Positions 8,903 to 17,769 of a stretch of DNA of 64,000 bases are shown here, piece by piece. Under the pieces are notes generated by a model, which was not told the origin of the DNA, did no database searches, and saw only the letters and a program-made list of their open reading frames with translations. The number at the start of each line of letters is the position of its first letter. The first letter of the stretch is position 1. Source of the stretch: JBBDMU01 sp040905685 (GTDB taxonomy: Bacteria > Bacteroidota > Rhodothermia > Balneolales > Natronogracilivirgulaceae); the NCBI GenBank assembly GCA_040905685.1, contig JBBDRB010000040.1:62001-126000 (forward strand), read 5' to 3'. Position numbers and translations under genes: made by a program.

Positions 8903-10111
8903 TTGAAAGACGAAAACCAGTTTGAGATCCTAACCGATCCGGAACTTAAACCTGAGGTCCAACCCGGCCGGCCTGCCGGTAAAACCATTGTTATTCACCT
9001 CTTGCTGTTTGCCGTAACCTTTGTTTCCGTATCGTTTATGGGGGTGTATTTTGTCGGGCAGGCGGCAAATGCTGAAAATTTTACAGACCTGGTCTTCTGG
9101 GATGGCGTTTTATTTGCCGCCCTGTTGCTGGGCTTTCTGGCTGTTCATGAGTTCGGCCATTACTTTGCAGCCATCAGTCACCGGGTAAGAACCACGCTGC
9201 CGTATTTTATACCATTGCCTTATCTGTCCCCCATCGGTACGATGGGCGCGGTAATACGTATAAAAGACCGGATCAATGACAGTAAAAAATTATTTGATAT
9301 AGGGATTGCCGGTCCTTTAGCCGGTTTTGTGGTGTCGCTGGTCATCCTGCTGGTCGGATTTATGAATTTGCCGGGCCCGGAGTTCATACAAAATTTTGAT
9401 AATCATGAAAATCTGAACAATTATATTCAGCAAAATAACGCTTTCCCGGATGAACCCATGAGTGAAAATGATGGCGTGGGTATGCTTATGATAGGAAATA
9501 CCATGTTATTTGATTTTATGGCATCCTTCTTTGAGGGGGTTCCGCCCATGTGGGAAATGTATCATTATCCTTTTTTATTTGCCGGCTGGCTGGGCTTGTT
9601 CTTTACGGCCCTTAATCTGATGCCTGTCGGGCAGCTGGACGGCGGCCATATCCTTTACGCTCTTATCGGCTATAAAAAGCATTTGGTATTTGCCCGTTTA
9701 TTCTTTGTGGTTCTCGTTACCCTGGCCGGTGCCGGAATGGTGCCACTTCTGCATACGATCATCGAACTATACGATAATCCGTATGCCACGATATCGTGGG
9801 GGATCTGGGCCTTCACCCTGTTCTGGATGATGAGAAAAGCATTTCACGGGAACCTTTTCTGGGCGCTCACGGCCAGTGTCATCTCCCTCGTTTGTTCCGG
9901 AATTCTCATCTACGGTATATTTGGTCCGGATGGGACTTCCCGATTCATGCTTTGGTTTTTCTGGTCGCTGCTGGTCCTGTTCTTCGTGGGCATTGAGCAT
10001 CCGCCGGTAATGAACGAGCAACTTCTGAGTCCCGGTAGAAAAGTTCTCGGTTGGTTGAGTATATTGATCTTTATTGTATGCATCAGCCCCAATCCGTTTT
10101 ACCTGCTGTAA
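8903..10111 (+). CDS. Site-2 protease family (M50) membrane metalloprotease
   Basis: An integral membrane zinc protease of the M50 class, which cuts substrates within the membrane. The zinc motif HEFGHYF is at residues 82-88, and the second metal motif, LDGGH in NLMPVGQLDGGHILYALIG, is at about 240-260. Six or more hydrophobic segments are visible. No PDZ or CBS domain is present, unlike the second M50 protein at 52.6 kb. The start is TTG at 8903, chosen because the first in-frame ATG would remove a conserved membrane helix. No clear Shine-Dalgarno sequence. Substrate unknown. Confidence 0.85.
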   Translation: MKDENQFEILTDPELKPEVQPGRPAGKTIVIHLLLFAVTFVSVSFMGVYFVGQAANAENFTDLVFWDGVLFAALLLGFLAVHEFGHYFAAISHRVRTTLPYFIPLPYLSPIGTMGAVIRIKDRINDSKKLFDIGIAGPLAGFVVSLVILLVGFMNLPGPEFIQNFDNHENLNNYIQQNNAFPDEPMSENDGVGMLMIGNTMLFDFMASFFEGVPPMWEMYHYPFLFAGWLGLFFTALNLMPVGQLDGGHILYALIGYKKHLVFARLFFVVLVTLAGAGMVPLLHTIIELYDNPYATISWGIWAFTLFWMMRKAFHGNLFWALTASVISLVCSGILIYGIFGPDGTSRFMLWFFWSLLVLFFVGIEHPPVMNEQLLSPGRKVLGWLSILIFIVCISPNPFYLL

Positions 10112-10148
10112 TTCACCTCCTTTACTGAAGCCTAACCTAATAAACACT

Positions 10149-10538
10149 ATGCGAAATATTTTTCAACGATCACTTGTTATACCCATCCTTGTCCTTTTGG
10201 CCGGCTGCTCGGCAGAAGAACCGGCTACGCTTGCCGATACGATCCAGCATTTGAATATGGAAAACAGGTACGAAGAGGCCCTTGAGATCCTTCGTGAAGC
10301 CGATCAGGATGAAAATACGATCATGCAGCTGCAAATTGCCACACACATGAACTACGCCCTGTATCTTACCCATGAATCCGACCAGCAAATGACCGAGCGT
10401 ATGCCGGCGGCCCTCAGGCATTTTCGCCGGGTGCTGGAACTGGATCCCGGCAATGAGCGGGCACGCGCCGAAGCCGATCAAATTGAATCGATCTACCGAA
10501 GTCTGGGAAGGGATATACCGGAAGGAGTTGCTTCGTAA
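10149..10538 (+). CDS. Small lipoprotein with TPR-like repeats
   Basis: A 129-residue protein with a lipoprotein signal peptide (hydrophobic stretch VIPILVLLAGC, lipidation cysteine at about residue 20). The rest is helical: NRYEEALEILREA and MPAALRHFRRVLELDPGNERA look like one to two tetratricopeptide repeats. It probably sits on the periplasmic face as a small scaffold. The frame opens earlier at 10074, but that overlaps the M50 gene and hides the signal peptide, so the ATG at 10149 is preferred. smpB begins at the base right after its stop. I cannot assign a partner. Confidence 0.7.
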   Translation: MRNIFQRSLVIPILVLLAGCSAEEPATLADTIQHLNMENRYEEALEILREADQDENTIMQLQIATHMNYALYLTHESDQQMTERMPAALRHFRRVLELDPGNERARAEADQIESIYRSLGRDIPEGVAS

Positions 10539-11027
10539 GTGGCCCGTAAAAAAAACAAAGCACCCGGGGAGAAGAAACCCATCGTAATAAAAAACCGAAA
10601 GGCGAGTCACGATTATCATATCGAAGAAACGTTTGAGACCGGAATTGTCCTGCAGGGAACGGAAGTAAAATCCATCCGCATGGGAAACGCCAGTTTCACC
10701 GATACGTTCGCTTATATCCATAAAGGTGAAATCTGGCTTAAAGATCTTTATATCAAGGAATTTGATCAGGGTTCCTATAATAATCACGACCCGAGAAGGG
10801 AACGGAAGCTGCTGCTTAAACGCGATGAGATCCGCAAGATCGACCGCGCTATCAATCAAAAAGGGGTGACGCTTATACCGCTTCGGCTGTATTTCGCCCG
10901 TGGCAATGCCAAAATACAGCTTGCCCTTGGCCGGGGCAAAAAGCAATACGACAAACGGGCCGCCATTGCCGAAAAGGACCAAAAAAGGGATATGGACCGC
11001 GATATCAAACGGAAATACAAGGTTTAG
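10539..11027 (+). CDS. smpB: SsrA-binding protein SmpB
   Basis: Binds tmRNA and delivers it to stalled ribosomes for trans-translation. The 162-residue sequence carries the full OB-fold core: KNRKASHDYHIEETFETGIV, LQGTEVKSIR, HDPRRERKLLLKRDEI, and the basic C-terminal tail needed for decoding-site entry (KRDMDRDIKRKYKV). The start is GTG immediately after the upstream TAA, with GGAAGGAG about 10 nt ahead, so translation is probably coupled to the lipoprotein gene. The tmRNA gene itself is not in the window. Its last 4 bases overlap the convergent slipin gene. Confidence 0.97.
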   Translation: MARKKNKAPGEKKPIVIKNRKASHDYHIEETFETGIVLQGTEVKSIRMGNASFTDTFAYIHKGEIWLKDLYIKEFDQGSYNNHDPRRERKLLLKRDEIRKIDRAINQKGVTLIPLRLYFARGNAKIQLALGRGKKQYDKRAAIAEKDQKRDMDRDIKRKYKV

Positions 11028-11809
11028 CCGGGTCCTTTCGTGTCGTTTCCCGTAAAAGCGCGGAACAGTTCCATGGGGATAGGGAAAAAGGTGATGGTAT
11101 TGTTTTCCGTGCCGAGTTCGCTTACGGTTTGGAGAAACCGCAGCTGCAGGGCCGTGGGTTCTTTCGAGATCATGTTTCCCGCCTGGACCAGTTTTTCCGC
11201 CGCCTGGAATTCACCCTGGGCATTGATGATCTTGGCCCGCCGGTCGCGTTCGGTTTCCGCCTGCTTGGCCATGGCCCGTTTCATGCCCTCGGGCAAGACC
11301 ACATCGCGAACCTCCACCGATGTTACTTTAATGCCCCAGGGATCGGTCTGCCGATCCAGTATCTCCTGAATGGACTGGTTGATCTTGTCCCGTTCCGAAA
11401 GGAGCTCATCGAGTTCCACCTGCCCGACTACGCTGCGAAGGGTGGTCTGGGCAAAAAGGTTCGTAGCTTCCAGATAATTTTCAACGTTAACGATAGCCGC
11501 CTCGGCATCAACGACCCGGAAGTAGGTGATGGCATCGACGGTGGCCGGCACATTATCCCGGGTAATGATCTCCTGGCGGGGCACATTCGACGTTACCACA
11601 CGCATGTCCACGCGGACCATTTTGTCAATGAACGGGATCAGGATGATCAGCCCGGGGCCCTTGGCAGCTAAAAGGTTTCCAAGCCTGAAGACCACACCCC
11701 TTTCATATTCCCTCAGAATGCGAAAGATCTGAGGCAGCAGGATGACGGCCAGTACCGCAATGGTAATAACCCAGATCAACAGATTTGATAATCCAGCATC
11801 ACCGTCCAT
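11024..11809 (-). CDS. Slipin/stomatin-like SPFH-domain membrane protein
   Basis: A 261-residue slipin: one N-terminal membrane segment (LLIWVITIAVLAVILLPQIF, about 10-29), then an SPFH/band-7 domain (REYERGVVFRLGN to about 210) and a short C-terminal tail. Bacterial slipins form oligomeric scaffolds and are almost always encoded with NfeD-type proteases. Here the start codon lies 11 bp inside the 3' end of that protease gene, so the two are translationally coupled. The C-terminal region FFPIPMELFRAF resembles the hydrophobic peptide cleaved by the NfeD protease in archaea, which is an inference by family. Confidence 0.9.
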   Translation of the reverse strand: MDGDAGLSNLLIWVITIAVLAVILLPQIFRILREYERGVVFRLGNLLAAKGPGLIILIPFIDKMVRVDMRVVTSNVPRQEIITRDNVPATVDAITYFRVVDAEAAIVNVENYLEATNLFAQTTLRSVVGQVELDELLSERDKINQSIQEILDRQTDPWGIKVTSVEVRDVVLPEGMKRAMAKQAETERDRRAKIINAQGEFQAAEKLVQAGNMISKEPTALQLRFLQTVSELGTENNTITFFPIPMELFRAFTGNDTKGPG

Positions 11810-13118
11810 GATTTCCCTCCTGATCTTCCTGGTTTTTAACCGGCCTCACCTTCATGGTCAGCCCTTTTATATCAATAATCTCACACCGCTCACCTTTTTC
11901 AACTGTTTCTTCGCTAAAGGCATTCCAAATTTCCCCCTGTACGAAAACTTTTCCGCCCTCCGGTCCCACGCGTTTCAGGGCTTCCACTTTTTTTCCTATC
12001 AGGCTTTCCTTACCGGTTTTGGCCACTTTCCCGAACTGGGCCTTTAATCCACTGCTTACGATAAACCCAAAAAATAAAGCCGTGAGAATGGTTGCCGGTA
12101 AAAGGTACCATAAGGAAACCTGGTACAAGGGGGTCAGATCCTCGAACAGCATCAGGGAGCCGAGAAAAAAAGTGACGGCCCCGGCGACGGTAAGCAAGCC
12201 AAAGGTGGGAGTAAAGGCTTCGCTTACGAACAGGATCAGCGCGAGCGCGACCAAAACGAATCCCGCTATGTTAACGGGCATGGCAGCGACCGTGTATAAC
12301 AGCAGGATCAGGGCCACTACTCCGATGACGCCCGGGACGATGGCTCCCGGATTGCTGATCTCTCCGATGATGCCGTAAATGGCCATAATCATCAGGATCA
12401 TCATAACCTGTGGATTGAACAGATATCCAAGGAACTGCTCGGCATGGGTCTTGCCTATTTCATTCACAGCGGCCCCGTCGGTTTCGAGGGTAAGGCCATC
12501 AACCTGCCAGCCATGCAACTGCGATATCAGATCCTGGCGGTCTCCGGCAATGATATCAACTACGTTGATATCCAGGGCTCTTTCTTCGGTAATGGATGCG
12601 GCATCACGCACGGCCGCTTCGGCCCATTCCACGTTTCGGTCCCGCCGGGCAGCGATGCTTTCGATATAGCTAACCGAATAGTTCAGCAATTTTTCCCGCT
12701 GATCCTCACCCATTTCCCCTCCACCCATCTGCACCGGAGTGGCTGCGCCGATATTGGTAGCCGGAGACATGGCGGCAATATGGGAAGCCAGCGTGATGAA
12801 CACCCCTGCACTGATGGCTCCCCCGCCGGAAGGCGTTACATAAACCACGACGGGGACGTCCGAGGCCAGCATGGCCTGAACAATGTCTGTGGTAGAATCA
12901 AGCAGTCCGCCGGGGGTGTCAAGCTCAAAGATCAGGCACACCGAGCCCTGTAGTTCAGCCTGGTTTATGGCGCGGCTCACGTAAGAGGCGGTAGTAGGGC
13001 CGATCGAACCATTGACCGTAATGACACTTATTTCCCTTTCGCTGCTTTCCTGCTGTTCAGATAATTCAGCAGAGATTATCATCAACGAGGCACCGATAAA
13101 TAGAATTAACCCTTTCAT
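11799..13118 (-). CDS. NfeD-family membrane serine protease (NfeD1b/ClpP-class)
   Basis: A 439-residue protein: signal peptide (residues 1-18), an S49/ClpP-like protease domain at about 30-215 with the serine in GGGAISAGVFITLA and family block MSPATNIGAATPV, then four to five membrane helices (about 235-360) and a C-terminal NfeD OB-fold domain (about 375-430). The family cuts the C-terminus of its partner slipin at the inner membrane, using a Ser-Lys dyad. A lysine lies about 40 residues after the serine (QREKLLNYS), as expected. It is the first gene of the NfeD-slipin operon. Confidence 0.9.
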   Translation of the reverse strand: MKGLILFIGASLMIISAELSEQQESSEREISVITVNGSIGPTTASYVSRAINQAELQGSVCLIFELDTPGGLLDSTTDIVQAMLASDVPVVVYVTPSGGGAISAGVFITLASHIAAMSPATNIGAATPVQMGGGEMGEDQREKLLNYSVSYIESIAARRDRNVEWAEAAVRDAASITEERALDINVVDIIAGDRQDLISQLHGWQVDGLTLETDGAAVNEIGKTHAEQFLGYLFNPQVMMILMIMAIYGIIGEISNPGAIVPGVIGVVALILLLYTVAAMPVNIAGFVLVALALILFVSEAFTPTFGLLTVAGAVTFFLGSLMLFEDLTPLYQVSLWYLLPATILTALFFGFIVSSGLKAQFGKVAKTGKESLIGKKVEALKRVGPEGGKVFVQGEIWNAFSEETVEKGERCEIIDIKGLTMKVRPVKNQEDQEGNHGR

Positions 13119-13197
13119 AATCCTAATTTATCAGAAATAGGCTAATTTGCCTGTTATCTTATCTTAATGAACCGCCTTGTCGCGTCCCCGGGGGTTA

Positions 13198-13752
13198 TTA
13201 CACCAATACCCCCGTAATGCGTTCAAATATCTCCCCAACGCTACCTACGCCATAAACGGCGTGAAAGACCCCTTTTTCCCGGTAGTAATCCATCACCGGG
13301 GCGGTTTCTTCATTATATACATCCAAACGGACTTTTATTTTTTCAGGGGTATCATCCGGGCGACCTTCTTCGCGGCTGCTGATCCGTTTGATAAGTTCGT
13401 GCTCGGGGACCTCCAGAGAGATAAAGGCATCGAGTTCCTGATCCCGCTGTTTAAGAAGGTCATCAAAGGCTTCAGCCTGCGGCACTGTCCGGGGGAAACC
13501 ATCCAGAATATAACCGTCCTGATAGGCGGGTTGCCCGAGCGTCTCCCCCACCAGATTTACCACCGTTTCATCGGGTACCAGTTTACCGGATTCCAGAATT
13601 TCACTAACTTTAACTCCCAGCGGGGTTTTGTTTTTGATAGCATGCCGGAACATATCCCCTGTGGAAAGCTGGGGGATATTGAATTTTTCTTCCATCAACT
13701 TGGCCTGTGTTCCTTTGCCGGCTCCCGGAGGCCCGAATAATATAATTCTCAT
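13198..13752 (-). CDS. adk: Adenylate kinase
   Basis: Interconverts AMP and ATP with two ADP. The P-loop GPPGAGKGTQ is at residues 7-16, the AMP-binding segment is LSTGDMFRHAI, and DGFPRTVPQAEAF is the family block. At 184 residues the LID is short: after SLEVPEHELIKRISSREEGR the chain goes directly to DDTPEKI, without the extended zinc-type LID. This short form is common in some bacteria and is consistent with an otherwise complete enzyme. It is transcribed away from the asparaginase gene and sits 79 bp from the NfeD gene on the same strand. Confidence 0.95.
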   Translation of the reverse strand: MRIILFGPPGAGKGTQAKLMEEKFNIPQLSTGDMFRHAIKNKTPLGVKVSEILESGKLVPDETVVNLVGETLGQPAYQDGYILDGFPRTVPQAEAFDDLLKQRDQELDAFISLEVPEHELIKRISSREEGRPDDTPEKIKVRLDVYNEETAPVMDYYREKGVFHAVYGVGSVGEIFERITGVLV

Positions 13753-13835
13753 CTATAGTATCTGATTAATGTAAATATGGGCCTGATCAAGGCTGCCAAA
13801 AGATAAATGTTTTAGAAGTTAACCACAAAAGCGCC

Positions 13836-13860
13836 CGGCGGGGTTTTCCCGCCGTTTTAT
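13836..13860 (+). terminator. Hairpin with short T run (terminator or leader element)
   Basis: CGGCGGG, a TTTT loop and CCCGCCG form a perfect 7-bp GC-rich stem, followed by TTTTAT on the plus strand. It lies between the divergent adk and isoaspartyl peptidase genes, 30 bp before the latter's ATG, where no plus-strand transcript is expected to end. It could be a leader attenuator or a barrier to antisense readthrough. On the minus strand the T run is missing. Function is inferred from shape only. Confidence 0.45.
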
Positions 13861-13889
13861 GAACCAAAACTGCAAAAGGCATTAAACTC

Positions 13890-14933
13890 ATGAATGCACC
13901 CACTAACAGCTTACCGCTCACCGTTATTCTTATCTTTACTTTCGTTTTCTGTTCAAATCCAAAGGAAGATAATATGATGCCGGCCGGTGAATCCAGATAT
14001 GCAATAGCCCTACACGGCGGTGCCGGCGCCATCGCAAAAAACATCGATGAGGAGGTGAAGGCCGGGTATCTGGCTTCCTTGTCTGAAGCGCTAAAACTGG
14101 GCGAAGAGCTTCTCAGGGAAGGGGGGAGCAGCCTTGACGCCGTCTCGAACGCCGTGCGTTATCTGGAAGATGATCCAAGGTTCAATGCCGGCCGCGGCGC
14201 TGTCTATACCAGTGAGGGGAGCCACGAATTGGATGCTTCCATCATGGACGGCCGGGACCTGGCTATCGGGGCTGTTGCCGGTGTCCGGACCGTTAAAAAT
14301 CCAATCCTGCTGGCCAGAAAGGTAATGGAGGAATCCCCCCATGTGCTGTTTGCCGGTGACGGAGCCGAACGTTTCGCCGATCAAACCGGTGTGGAGCGTG
14401 TCGAGGAATCGTATTTTCATACCGGCCGCCGGTCCCGGCAGCTGGATCGTGCCCGCCGGCAGGAAGCCGTCTTGCTGGATCACTCGCAGGAGGATATTAA
14501 TCCGAAAGGATATGACATGGACGAAAATAAAATGGGTACGGTGGGGGCGGTTGCCCTCGACCGTCAAGGCAACCTGGCTGCGGCCACTTCAACGGGAGGA
14601 ATGACCAATAAGCAACCGGGCCGCGTAGGGGATTCCCCCATCGCGGGGGCCGGCACCTATGCCGATAACCAAACAGCGGCTGTTTCAGGCACGGGAGCCG
14701 GTGAGGAATTTATCCGCCATGCCGTGGCCTATCAGGTCACAGCCCTCATGGAGTATAAAGGGTTAAGCCTGGATGAAGCGGCCAGCCACGTAATTTTTGA
14801 AAAGCTTGAACCGGGTGACGGGGGCATCATCGCCATCGGCAAAGACGGGTCGATAGCCATGCCCTTCAGTACGACCGGTATGTTTCGCGGAGCGGCCAAC
14901 TCTGAGGGCTTATTTGAGGTAAAAATTCACTGA
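13890..14933 (+). CDS. Isoaspartyl peptidase/L-asparaginase, exported Ntn hydrolase
   Basis: A plant-type asparaginase that hydrolyses isoaspartyl dipeptides and asparagine after self-cleavage. The precursor pattern ALHGGAGAI opens the mature domain at about residue 42. The nucleophile is Thr217 in KMGTVGAVALD, and the substrate loop is STGGMTNKQPGRVGDSPI, then GAGTYADN. The N-terminus is a hydrophobic export signal ending in FVFCSNPKED. The cysteine suggests a lipoprotein, but the residues before it are not a standard lipobox. Without the signal, a start at 13974 (MMPAGESRYAI) would make a cytoplasmic form. Confidence 0.85.
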   Translation: MNAPTNSLPLTVILIFTFVFCSNPKEDNMMPAGESRYAIALHGGAGAIAKNIDEEVKAGYLASLSEALKLGEELLREGGSSLDAVSNAVRYLEDDPRFNAGRGAVYTSEGSHELDASIMDGRDLAIGAVAGVRTVKNPILLARKVMEESPHVLFAGDGAERFADQTGVERVEESYFHTGRRSRQLDRARRQEAVLLDHSQEDINPKGYDMDENKMGTVGAVALDRQGNLAAATSTGGMTNKQPGRVGDSPIAGAGTYADNQTAAVSGTGAGEEFIRHAVAYQVTALMEYKGLSLDEAASHVIFEKLEPGDGGIIAIGKDGSIAMPFSTTGMFRGAANSEGLFEVKIH

Positions 14934-14942
14934 CCCGTGGCC

Positions 14943-15824
14943 TTACTGGCCCACGGTCACGCCTGCACCCTTGTTCTCTTCGACCCGGGTTATAAAGCGG
15001 TCGATCAGGTGAATGATAATCTTGCCGCCTTTGCTGTTCTTATGGATAAGGTCCGGAGTTAGCAGAAAGCCGTTTTTTTCGGAGATATCATCCCAGCTTT
15101 TTTTAAGAACATAACGCCGGAAAGCCGAACGGCGGATCAGATGGCCGTTTTTCTTATAAGCATTCCGGCTTATGTGATTCAGCGATTGAAGCAACTCCCG
15201 TTCACGTTCATTCAATGGCAGATAACCCACTCCGAAAGCCTCGGCAACCTCTTTTACAATAACGGAATATTCGGCTGACCAGTAATTGCTTTCCTCACCG
15301 AGGTCTTCGCCGACCAGGGGAGGGGAGATCAGTGCGATGTGAGCCGTGGTTTCGTTTTGAAGCCGTTGCAGGATTTGGTTCAGGTTTTCCCTGAACCATT
15401 CCGGAGAAGGGATTTGCGGCAGTTTGTTTGATTTCTTGTACTTCTTTTCTCTTTTGTGGCTTAAGGTGGCATCCACCTCATAGGAACCAATTAAAATGGT
15501 GATAAAACCAGGCTTAAGATCAATTACCGGATCGAGGCGCTGGAGAACATTCCATGCCAGGTCCCTGCCCATGCCGGCATTAATAAATTCAAAATCATGA
15601 TTGTAGGGTTTAGACGAGAGTGCGTCCACGTAGTTGAAACTCAGGGTACCCTGGGTAATGCTGTCGCCAATGCACACGACACGTTTTTTGGTCCGGGGTG
15701 TGGAGGCGCAGGTTTCGGGCCGGTTACGCGGTAAAGCCTTGACTTTTCTTCTTACGTACAATAACACTCCTAGAATGCTGAAGGCAATCAGGGTGCCAAA
15801 AACTAACAGGGCAGACAATACCAT
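14943..15824 (-). CDS. SGNH/GDSL-family hydrolase, membrane-anchored
   Basis: An SGNH hydrolase-like protein anchored by one N-terminal helix (VLSALLVFGTLIAFSILGVL). The block I serine is in VVCIGDSITQG, a block II-like glycine is in NAGMGRDLAWN, and the block V Asp-His pair is in PDLIHKNSKGG. Block III normally has an asparagine (GxND); here it reads ILIGSYEV, so the oxyanion Asn is not obvious. Substrate is unknown, and esterase or deacetylase activity is only a family guess. The frame extends to a TTG at 15884; the first ATG, 15824, is preferred because it starts directly at the anchor. Confidence 0.7.
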   Translation of the reverse strand: MVLSALLVFGTLIAFSILGVLLYVRRKVKALPRNRPETCASTPRTKKRVVCIGDSITQGTLSFNYVDALSSKPYNHDFEFINAGMGRDLAWNVLQRLDPVIDLKPGFITILIGSYEVDATLSHKREKKYKKSNKLPQIPSPEWFRENLNQILQRLQNETTAHIALISPPLVGEDLGEESNYWSAEYSVIVKEVAEAFGVGYLPLNERERELLQSLNHISRNAYKKNGHLIRRSAFRRYVLKKSWDDISEKNGFLLTPDLIHKNSKGGKIIIHLIDRFITRVEENKGAGVTVGQ

Positions 15825-16058
15825 GGGTAATACGGAATAGGTATAAAGGATGCATTTGGAGAGGTAAATACCCCTATTAAACAATCTGAATCAAGTTAAG
15901 CAGGGAAGCGGTAAAAAACACAGAGTAAAAAATTTTTCTATCGGGCAGTAAGAGCAAAAAACAAAAAGTTACTACAAATATAATTACCCATATTTAAATT
16001 CGATGGAAAGTTTAATATCTTAAGTTATTGTACTTATGTGTAACTATTTATTAACATT

Positions 16059-17759
16059 ATGAATATAAACCTTAGAGCAAAAGCACAGAATACCTACGAT
16101 GCCATTGTTGTGGGAACCGGTATAAGTGGAGGGTGGGCAGCTAAAGAGCTTACGGAAAAGGGGTTGAATACCCTGGTTCTGGAAAGGGGCCGGGATGTCG
16201 AGCATGTTGCCGATTACCCGACCATGCTCAAAGAGCCCTGGGAGCTTCCGTATAACGATCAGTTGACCGTGGATGAGCTGGAAGATTATCCCGTACAAAG
16301 GCGAACCGGGTATACCATGAGGCAATCCCTCAAGCACTGGTGGGTAAAAGATACGGATCAGCCCTATGAAGAGGTGAAGCGTTTCGACTGGATCCGGGGT
16401 TATCATGTAGGTGGAAGATCCCTGATGTGGGGGCGGCAAAGCTACCGGTTGAGCGAAATGGATTTCAGCGCCAATCTCAGGGAGGGCTTAGCCGTGGACT
16501 GGCCCATACGTTACAGGGATATTGAACCCTGGTATGACTATGTTGAATCTTTTATCGGGGTAAGCGGAAAAGCCGAAGGCCTGTCCCAGCTGCCGGACGG
16601 TAAATTCCTCCCGCCCATGGATCTTAACTGCCTGGAAGAGCACCTTCAGGCCCGGATGGCCGAAACGTTCAGTGACCGGACACTGACCATAGGCCGGACG
16701 GCCAACCTGACCCGGCCGCACAACGGGCGCGGATCATGCCAGTACCGAAGCCTTTGCAGCCGGGGTTGTCCCTTCGGCGCGTATTTCAGCAGCAATGCAT
16801 CCACCCTGCCGGCGGCAGAGCAAACTGGAAATATGACACTCAGACCTCACTCCGTAGTGAATTCGATTATATATGACGAAGCAGCGGGCCGGGCCACCGG
16901 AGTAAGGGTCATAGACGGGGAAAGCGGTGAAATGATGGAATACTATTCCAGGGTCATCTTCCTGAATGCTTCAACCCTTAATTCTGCCCTTATTCTGTTA
17001 AACTCATTATCGGATCGTTTCCCCGCGGGACTGGGAAATGATTCCGGTGAACTGGGCCGGAACATCATGGATCACCATTTCAGGGTTGGCGCCAACGGAG
17101 AATACGACGGTTTTCAGGAGCGGTATTACACAGGTCGCCGTCCTAATGGCTTTTACATACCCCGATACCGCAATATTGGTGAAAATGGCCGGGATTACCT
17201 GCGGGGCTTTGGCTATCAGGGCAGTGCCAGCCGGGAAGGCTGGTGGAGAGGAGTACGTGAACTTGCCATTGGCTCCGAACTCAAAGAGCTTCTTACCCTG
17301 CCCGGGCAATGGACCATGGGGATGACCGGCTTTGGGGAATGCCTGCCCTATCATGAGAATAAAGCCACATTAAATCATGACAAGACCGACAAATGGGGGC
17401 AGCCTACCCTGGTCATCGATTGCGAGTTCAGGGAAAATGAAATGAAGATGCGTGGAGATATGGCCAACGACGCCGCGGAGATGCTGGAAGCGGCCGGCAT
17501 GAAAAACATCACTACGTTTGATGATATCGGCGGACCCGGACTGGGCATTCATGAAATGGGTACGGCCCGCATGGGGCATGACCCGGAAACATCCGTATTA
17601 AACAGGTTCAATCAGATCCATGCCGTGCCGAATGTCTACGTAACGGACGGTTCGTGCATGACCTCGGCGGCCTGCCAGAACCCATCGCTTACGTACATGG
17701 CCTTAACGGCCCGCGCCTGCGAACATGCCGTTGAAGAAATGAAAAAAAATAACCTTTAG
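16059..17759 (+). CDS. GMC-family FAD-dependent oxidoreductase
   Basis: A 566-residue flavoprotein. The dinucleotide-binding loop VVGTGISGG is at residues 17-25, the second GMC block is RGYHVGGRSLMWGRQSY, and the C-terminal GMC domain contains HEMGTARMGHDPE and DGSCMTSAACQNPSLTYM, which carries the active-site His/Asn region. The family includes glucose and gluconate dehydrogenases oxidising sugar hydroxyls. It has no signal peptide. The Tat-targeted small subunit follows 10 bp later, so the enzyme is probably exported as a complex. Immediately downstream genes are SusC/SusD. Substrate unknown. Confidence 0.88.
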   Translation: MNINLRAKAQNTYDAIVVGTGISGGWAAKELTEKGLNTLVLERGRDVEHVADYPTMLKEPWELPYNDQLTVDELEDYPVQRRTGYTMRQSLKHWWVKDTDQPYEEVKRFDWIRGYHVGGRSLMWGRQSYRLSEMDFSANLREGLAVDWPIRYRDIEPWYDYVESFIGVSGKAEGLSQLPDGKFLPPMDLNCLEEHLQARMAETFSDRTLTIGRTANLTRPHNGRGSCQYRSLCSRGCPFGAYFSSNASTLPAAEQTGNMTLRPHSVVNSIIYDEAAGRATGVRVIDGESGEMMEYYSRVIFLNASTLNSALILLNSLSDRFPAGLGNDSGELGRNIMDHHFRVGANGEYDGFQERYYTGRRPNGFYIPRYRNIGENGRDYLRGFGYQGSASREGWWRGVRELAIGSELKELLTLPGQWTMGMTGFGECLPYHENKATLNHDKTDKWGQPTLVIDCEFRENEMKMRGDMANDAAEMLEAAGMKNITTFDDIGGPGLGIHEMGTARMGHDPETSVLNRFNQIHAVPNVYVTDGSCMTSAACQNPSLTYMALTARACEHAVEEMKKNNL

Positions 17760-17769
17760 ATCGAACGCT

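Noticed and set aside
10170..10982. 270-residue minus-strand frame opposite the lipoprotein and smpB
   Set aside because: Antisense to a strong smpB; the sequence is not domain-like.
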